Below, in pieces: positions 60,287 to 64,000 of a stretch of 64,000 nt of DNA (its first letter is position 1; each line of letters begins with the position of its first letter). Source of the stretch: Candidatus Bacteroides merdipullorum (GTDB lineage Bacteria > Bacteroidota > Bacteroidia > Bacteroidales > Bacteroidaceae); the NCBI GenBank assembly GCA_019116045.1, contig DXCK01000046.1:20549-84548 (forward strand), written 5' to 3'. The notes beneath the pieces are model-generated. The model did not search any database. It was not told the DNA's origin and was given only the letters and a program-made list of their open reading frames with translations. The position numbers and the translations under genes are program-made.

Positions 60287-61309
60287 TTATCTCATTAAGA
60301 ATGAGAATTTGTCCACATTCTTCAGCGCGATGCCCGTTCCTTTGGCCACAGCATGCAGCGGGTCTTCCGCTATGTGGAAAGGTATATTGATTTTGTCCGT
60401 CAGTCGCTTGTCCAATCCGCGCAGCAAGGCGCCTCCGCCGGCCAGGTAGATGCCGTTGTGCACGATGTCCGCATACAGTTCGGGCGGAGTGTTTTCCAGG
60501 GCACTCAGCACGGCGGTTTCTATCTTCGAGATAGATTTCTCCAGACAGTGGGCGATTTCCTGGTAGCATACGGGCACTTCCATAGGCAACGCAGTGATGC
60601 GGTTCGGGCCATATACGATATAATCGTCCGGGGCATCCTCGCCCAATTCAGTCAGTGCTGCGCCCACATGTATCTTGATACGTTCGGCCATGCGTTCGCT
60701 GACCTTCACGTTGTGCTGCCGGCTCATGTACTCCTGTATGTCGGCCGTCAGGTCGTCGCCCGCGATGCGGATGGAGTTGTTGCTCACGATGCCTCCCAGC
60801 GAGATGACCGCAATTTCTGTCGAACCACCGCCTATGTCCACAATCATGTTGCCTTCCGGCGCTTCTACGTCTATACCGATGCCTATGGCTGCCGCCATGG
60901 GTTCGAAAATCAGGTAGACATCACGTCCGCCCGCATGTTCGGCCGAGTCGCGCACGGCGCGCAGCTCCACTTCCGTACTGCCCGACGGCACCCCGATGAC
61001 CATCCGCAGAGAAGGTGAGAATAACCGGTGTTTGCGGTTCACCATCTTCACCAGCCCGCGAATCATCTGCTCGCAGGCATAGAAGTCGGCTATCACGCCG
61101 TTGCGCAAAGGGCGGATGGTGCGGATGTTCTCATGCGTCTTTTCGTGCATCATCTTAGCCTTTTCGCCCACGGCTATCATCTTATCTGTACGACGGTCCA
61201 AGGCCACTACCGACGGCTCGTCCACCACAATCTTGTCGTTGCAGGTGATGATGGTGTTGGCCGTTCCCAGGTCCATCGCTATTTCTTGTGTAAAAGAGAA
61301 TAAACCCAT
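60287..61309 (-). CDS. mreB: Actin-like rod shape protein MreB
   Basis: 340 aa. Motifs: IAMDLGTANTIITCNDKIVVDEPSVVA, GVIADFYACEQMI, GVPSGSTEVELRAVRDSAEHAG, EPMAAAIGIGIDVEAPEGNMIVDIGGGSTEIAVISLGGI, and the C-terminal NGIYLAGGGALLRGLDKRL. First gene of the mreBCD-mrdA-rodA operon, which drives side-wall synthesis. A nested repeat lies immediately upstream, so its promoter is either inside that or distant. Confidence 0.97.
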   Translation of the reverse strand: MGLFSFTQEIAMDLGTANTIITCNDKIVVDEPSVVALDRRTDKMIAVGEKAKMMHEKTHENIRTIRPLRNGVIADFYACEQMIRGLVKMVNRKHRLFSPSLRMVIGVPSGSTEVELRAVRDSAEHAGGRDVYLIFEPMAAAIGIGIDVEAPEGNMIVDIGGGSTEIAVISLGGIVSNNSIRIAGDDLTADIQEYMSRQHNVKVSERMAERIKIHVGAALTELGEDAPDDYIVYGPNRITALPMEVPVCYQEIAHCLEKSISKIETAVLSALENTPPELYADIVHNGIYLAGGGALLRGLDKRLTDKINIPFHIAEDPLHAVAKGTGIALKNVDKFSFLMR

Positions 61310-61312
61310 TTT

Positions 61313-61547
61313 AAATTGAGAATTGAAAATTGAGAATTAAAAAATGGGAGATTGCGTGACATCTTAGACCCTGTTTAAGAATCGCTCTCTCTGTCATGTT
61401 GAGCGAGCGAAGCGAAGCCGAAACATCTCCCTAATATTCCTCAGGCGCATAGTGAGATCCCTCGATTGCGCTCGGGATGACAGGGAAATGGATCTAAAAC
61501 AGGCTCTTACTCTCATTTTTTAATTCTCAATTCTCAATTCTTCATTT
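61313..61547. repeat. AT-rich inverted repeat interrupted by a second element
   Basis: Left arm (61313-61350) AAATTGAGAATTGAAAATTG...AAAAAATGGGAG and right arm (61510-61547) CTCTCATTTTTTAATTCTCA...TTCATTT are near-perfect inverted copies built of GAATTGA words. Between them sits the MITE-like element 61366-61507. This fills the purH-mreB gap. Confidence 0.85.
61366..61507. repeat. Dispersed palindromic (MITE-like) element, copy C
   Basis: 142 nt with imperfect terminal inverted repeats: AGACCCTGTTTAAG at the left and CTAAAACAGGCTCT at the right. Internal text is the inverse of copy B (TGTCATGTTGAGCGAGCG, CCGAAACATCTCCCT, GTGAGATCCCTCGATTGCGC). Confidence 0.8.
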
Positions 61548-61549
61548 AT

Positions 61550-63073
61550 TTAGTGTTTGAAGTGGCGGAACCCGGTGGTCACCATTGCGATTCCGTGTTC
61601 ATTGCAGTAGTCAAAACTCAGTTGGTCCTTGATGCTTCCCCCCGGCTGGATGACCGCCGTAATGCCTTCATTGCCGGCAATCTCTACGCAATCGGGGAAG
61701 GGGAAGAAAGCATCGCTTGCCATGACAGCCCCGTGCAGGTCGAAGCCGAAGCTCTTGGCCTTTTCGATGGCCTGCTTCAGCGCATCTACGCGGCTGGTCT
61801 GTCCCACACCGCTGGCCAGCAGTTGCTTGCCTTTGGCCAGCACGATGGCATTGGATTTGGAGTTCTTCACAATCTTGTTGGCAAAAAGCATGTCTTCTAT
61901 CTCGGCCTGTGTGGGTGCCTTCGTCGTCACCGTCTTCAGGTCGTCGGGTGTTTCTACCTTCAGGTCACGTTCCTGTGCCAGCACACCGTTCAGCAGAGAG
62001 CGGAACTGCTTCTTGGGCAGCTCGACCGGCTTGCGCACCAGGATGATGCGGTTCTTCTTCTGGCCCAGCACCTCGAGGGCGTCTACGTCATAATCCGGCG
62101 CGATGATGACTTCAAAGAAGATCTTATTGATTTCTTCGGCCGTCTCTTTGTCCACCACAGTGTTGGTGATGAGCACCCCTCCGAAAGCTGAAACCGGGTC
62201 GCCGGCCAAAGCATCTTTCCACGCCTCCAGCAAGGTGGGACGCGAAGCCAGGCCGCAAGCATTGTTGTGCTTCAAGATGGCGAACGTCGTTTCCTGGAAC
62301 TCATCAATCAGGTCTACCGCCGCGTTGATGTCCAGCAGGTTGTTGTAAGAAATCTCCTTGCCATGTATCTGGTCGAACATCTGCTCCAGGTTGCCGTAGA
62401 AATAGCCCTTCTGATGCGGGTTCTCGCCATAGCGCAACGCCTTCTGGTTGTTGGCCGAGCAGCGGAAGGCCGTGCCTTCTCCCCCGTCGAAGTAATTGAA
62501 GATGGCCGTGTCATAGTGCGACGACACACCAAAAGCCTCTTTGGCAAACCAACGGCGTTCCTCCAGCGTCGTGTTGGCACCCCGCTCCATCAGGATGTCG
62601 CGCAAGGGCTGGTACTGGGCTTGTGAAGCCACGATGACCACGTCGTTGAAATTCTTGGCAGCGGCGCGGATGAGCGAGATGCCGCCTATGTCGATTTTCT
62701 CGATGATGTCAGCCTCCGATGCACCGCTGGCCACTGTTGCCTCAAACGGATAAAGGTCTACGATGACCAGGTCTATTTCGGGAATCTGATATTTTTCAAT
62801 CTGCTGACGGTCCTGCTCCAAAGCACGGCGGCACAAGATGCCTCCGAAGATTTTGGGATGCAACGTCTTCACACGCCCGCCCAAGATGGAAGGGTAGGTA
62901 GTCAGGTCTTCCACTGCCTGGCAGGGATAGCCCAACGATTCGATAAACTGGCGGGTGCCGCCTGTAGAGAGAAACTGCACGCCTTCTTCATGCAGTTTGG
63001 TGATGATTTCATTCAGTCCTTCTTTGTGATAGACGGAAACCAGCGCTGTCTTGATTCTTTTTGTCTCGGACAT
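61550..63073 (-). CDS. purH: Bifunctional AICAR transformylase / IMP cyclohydrolase
   Basis: 507 aa, full length. N-terminal MGS-like cyclohydrolase domain (KTALVSVYHKEGLNEIITKLHEEGVQFLSTGGTRQFIE, GGRVKTLHPKIFGGIL) and C-terminal transformylase (ENPHQKGYFYGN, FAILKHNNACGLASR, VDALKQAIEKAKSFG, AIVLAKGKQLLASGVGQTSR). Last two steps to IMP. A -7 box TACCTTTG reads on the minus strand at 63127-63120, about 47 nt upstream of the ATG. Confidence 0.97.
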   Translation of the reverse strand: MSETKRIKTALVSVYHKEGLNEIITKLHEEGVQFLSTGGTRQFIESLGYPCQAVEDLTTYPSILGGRVKTLHPKIFGGILCRRALEQDRQQIEKYQIPEIDLVIVDLYPFEATVASGASEADIIEKIDIGGISLIRAAAKNFNDVVIVASQAQYQPLRDILMERGANTTLEERRWFAKEAFGVSSHYDTAIFNYFDGGEGTAFRCSANNQKALRYGENPHQKGYFYGNLEQMFDQIHGKEISYNNLLDINAAVDLIDEFQETTFAILKHNNACGLASRPTLLEAWKDALAGDPVSAFGGVLITNTVVDKETAEEINKIFFEVIIAPDYDVDALEVLGQKKNRIILVRKPVELPKKQFRSLLNGVLAQERDLKVETPDDLKTVTTKAPTQAEIEDMLFANKIVKNSKSNAIVLAKGKQLLASGVGQTSRVDALKQAIEKAKSFGFDLHGAVMASDAFFPFPDCVEIAGNEGITAVIQPGGSIKDQLSFDYCNEHGIAMVTTGFRHFKH

Positions 63074-63545
63074 GATTCAAATATGATTATATAAATACGC
63101 GTAATTAATAATAGTCCCGCAAAGGTACGAATTTTGTCGTTTAGCCTGCATAGGAAAAAGCGTTAAAATTGGAGGCAGGTGGAAAGTTTGTGGGGTTTGC
63201 AGACAGGCATGGGGTGCAAATCTTCCCGGCGTTTCAGGAGGGCGAGGTGCTGTAAGGGCGTCCGTTTGTTGTCAGAACAACATGTCCGGAAGTAAAATAT
63301 CAGTATAACCATTGCCCCCAAAGTCGTTCCAAATTCGCTTTTTCTTCGTCTCTAAGCAAACGAACTTGGTACGACTTTGGTACGAGCCGGGTACGAGCCG
63401 GGTCGGAATCCGGAAGCTTGCGGCTTCGTTGGTTATATTTGTTGACAGATGGGCGTTTGTTTTTTTGTGACTTCCGGGGACGGTTTGAGAGTGTGTTTTT
63501 TGGGGGAAGGTGCTGGAAATTTTAGGGATAAAAAAAGTTCTAAGT
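63074..63545. other. Intergenic region upstream of purH
   Basis: Holds the purH promoter region, a G/T-rich stretch of no recognisable function (63170-63270), the third TACGAGCCGGG repeat (63324-63406) and a G-rich stretch near 63475-63520. No gene is supported; the 63272-63580 minus ORF reads through the repeat. Confidence 0.6.
63324..63406 (+). repeat. Dispersed TACGAGCCGGG repeat, copy 3
   Basis: GTCGTTCCAAATTCGC leader, GCAAACGAACTTGGTACGAC, then a variant unit TTTGGTACGAG and CCGGGTACGAGCCGGG. Same order and orientation as copy 1. Confidence 0.8.
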
Positions 63546-63577
63546 TTTGATTGTTTAGGAATAAGTATGTATATTTG
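63546..63577 (+). promoter_or_regulatory. Bacteroidetes-type promoter driving the structured RNA
   Basis: TTTG (63546-63549), 20 nt, TATATTTG (63570-63577): an exact consensus match. Predicted start near 63584, about 50 nt before the long hairpin. No terminator stands between it and the hairpin apart from a weak AAGGCGTTGCCTT...TTTTTT sequence. Confidence 0.8.
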
Positions 63578-63634
63578 CAAGCGAAGTGCAAGGCGTTGCC
63601 TTCAAACCTTTTTTGCGAAATAAAAAATTGTAAG

Positions 63635-63812
63635 AAGCGTTGTGCTTCATTCTTGTTCTTGAGAACCTAGGAAATTTTCAACTACACAGGAATGACACAG
63701 TCGGTTCCTACGCTGGTTTCCAGCGTGGGTCTGCTGTCTATTACCATTTGTGTAGTGGGTTTTCCTAGGACCTTCAAGAACGATGAATAGCACGCAGTTC
63801 CACGCTTTTTTT
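63635..63812 (+). ncRNA. Long rod-shaped structured RNA, 6S-like candidate
   Basis: About 178 nt that fold into a single interrupted rod. Paired blocks from the outside: AAGCGT/ACGCTT (63635, 63802), GTTCTTGA/TCAAGAAC (63655, 63774), CCTAGGAAA/TTTCCTAGG (63666, 63761), ACTACACA/TGTGTAGT (63681, 63749), and an apical stem CCTACGCTGG/CCAGCGTGGG (63707, 63720) with a TTT loop. The outer stem is followed by a T-run (63806-63812), like an intrinsic terminator. Size and shape recall 6S RNA, but I cannot match sequence to a known 6S family; a 5' leader controlling the next gene is the alternative. Confidence 0.6.
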
Positions 63813-63857
63813 ATGTTTAAAATTCCATTGGGGACTGCAGGAACAAATTTTTTTTGC

Positions 63858-64000
63858 ATGAAAATCGAAGTCTGTGAAAAATGCAATCAAATGCTGCATC
63901 TGATAAAAGTAGTAGATGAAAAAAGTGCAATCATGGAATGTAAGCATTGCCATAATCGGAAATTGTATTCGTACGATGAAAAAGAGTTCCCTAAAAATAT
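63858..64000 (+). CDS. Small zinc-ribbon protein, 3' end outside window
   Basis: From the ATG at 63858: MKIEVCEKCNQMLHLIKVVD then EKSAIMECKHCHNRKLYSYDEKEFPKN, open at the window edge. Two CxxC pairs (CEKC, CKHC) 24 residues apart form a zinc ribbon. An in-frame ATG at 63813 would add 15 residues (MFKIPLGTAGTNFFC) directly after the T-run. It lies just downstream of the structured RNA and may depend on read-through of it. Function unknown. Confidence 0.6.
   Translation, partial: MKIEVCEKCNQMLHLIKVVDEKSAIMECKHCHNRKLYSYDEKEFPKN

Noticed and set aside
63272-63580. 102-aa minus-strand ORF upstream of purH
   Set aside because: Its middle is the translated repeat (RLVPGSYQSRTKF), and the rest has no features.
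63647-63886. 79-aa minus-strand ORF opposite the structured RNA
   Set aside because: It follows the palindrome; hairpin DNA often gives open frames on both strands. No family features.

Overview
The window looks like chromosomal DNA of a Bacteroides-type organism (order Bacteroidales). Reasons: several promoters with the Bacteroidetes -33/-7 pattern (TTTG, about 20 nt, TAnnTTTG); no Shine-Dalgarno pattern; many lipoproteins with acidic residues after the lipobox Cys; and families largely confined to this group (BACON, NigD-like, NVEALA, BF3164-like, DUF3836, DUF4369, DUF6242, C10 peptidase). Species is not resolved. Function calls come from reading motifs and recalling families; no database search was run.

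Layout. 1-2.6 kb: metF-holB-ricT operon (minus). 2.8-8.9 kb: a cell-envelope region with OmpA-like + DUF4369 lipoprotein, then an AraC-type regulator, a 957-aa coiled-coil lipoprotein and an outer-membrane barrel protein. 9.2-13.7 kb: repeats, tRNA-Leu(UAA), tRNA-Gly(GCC), then argH, SRPBCC protein, pyrE, recX, prmC (minus). 13.7-14.7 kb: a gene-poor kilobase with repeats and a candidate small RNA. 14.7-20.1 kb (plus): a trio of exported proteins ending in a transglutaminase-like protein, then pta-ackA. 20.2-24.7 kb: GH78 rhamnosidase (minus) and alkaline phosphatase (plus). 24.8-30.1 kb (minus): hydrolase, lpxH, TlpA-like protein, sufT-like, radC, glycosyltransferase. 30.3-33.6 kb (plus): C10 cysteine protease plus tetra-BACON lipoprotein. 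33.7-36.8 kb: divergent efp/rpmH, a truncated NVEALA peptide with BF3164-like lipoprotein, DUF3836 protein, and a pseudogene fragment. 36.8-42.0 kb (plus): PASTA protein, rluD-like, ddl, acyltransferase, NigD-like lipoprotein, rhodanese lipoprotein. 42.0-54.0 kb (minus): murI, two skp/ompH, bamA, uppS, DUF6242 lipoprotein, ribD, zinc-ribbon membrane protein, U32 peptidase, metA. 54.4-55.5 kb (plus): lrgA/lrgB. 55.5-61.3 kb (minus): the rod-shape operon mreB-mreC-mreD-mrdA-rodA. 61.5-63.1 kb: purH. 63.5-64 kb: a promoter, a long rod-shaped RNA hairpin ending in a T-run (6S-like candidate), and the start of a small zinc-ribbon gene.

Most genes are housekeeping and envelope biogenesis: peptidoglycan precursors and elongation (murI, ddl, uppS, mre/mrd/rodA), outer-membrane assembly (bamA, skp, lpxH), and one-carbon/nucleotide/amino-acid metabolism. 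The least explained content is (i) the AraC / giant coiled-coil lipoprotein / barrel cluster, (ii) the exported transglutaminase-like trio, (iii) two candidate non-coding RNAs, (iv) at least four families of dispersed intergenic repeats, and (v) two gene remnants (NVEALA, nuclease-fold C-terminus).
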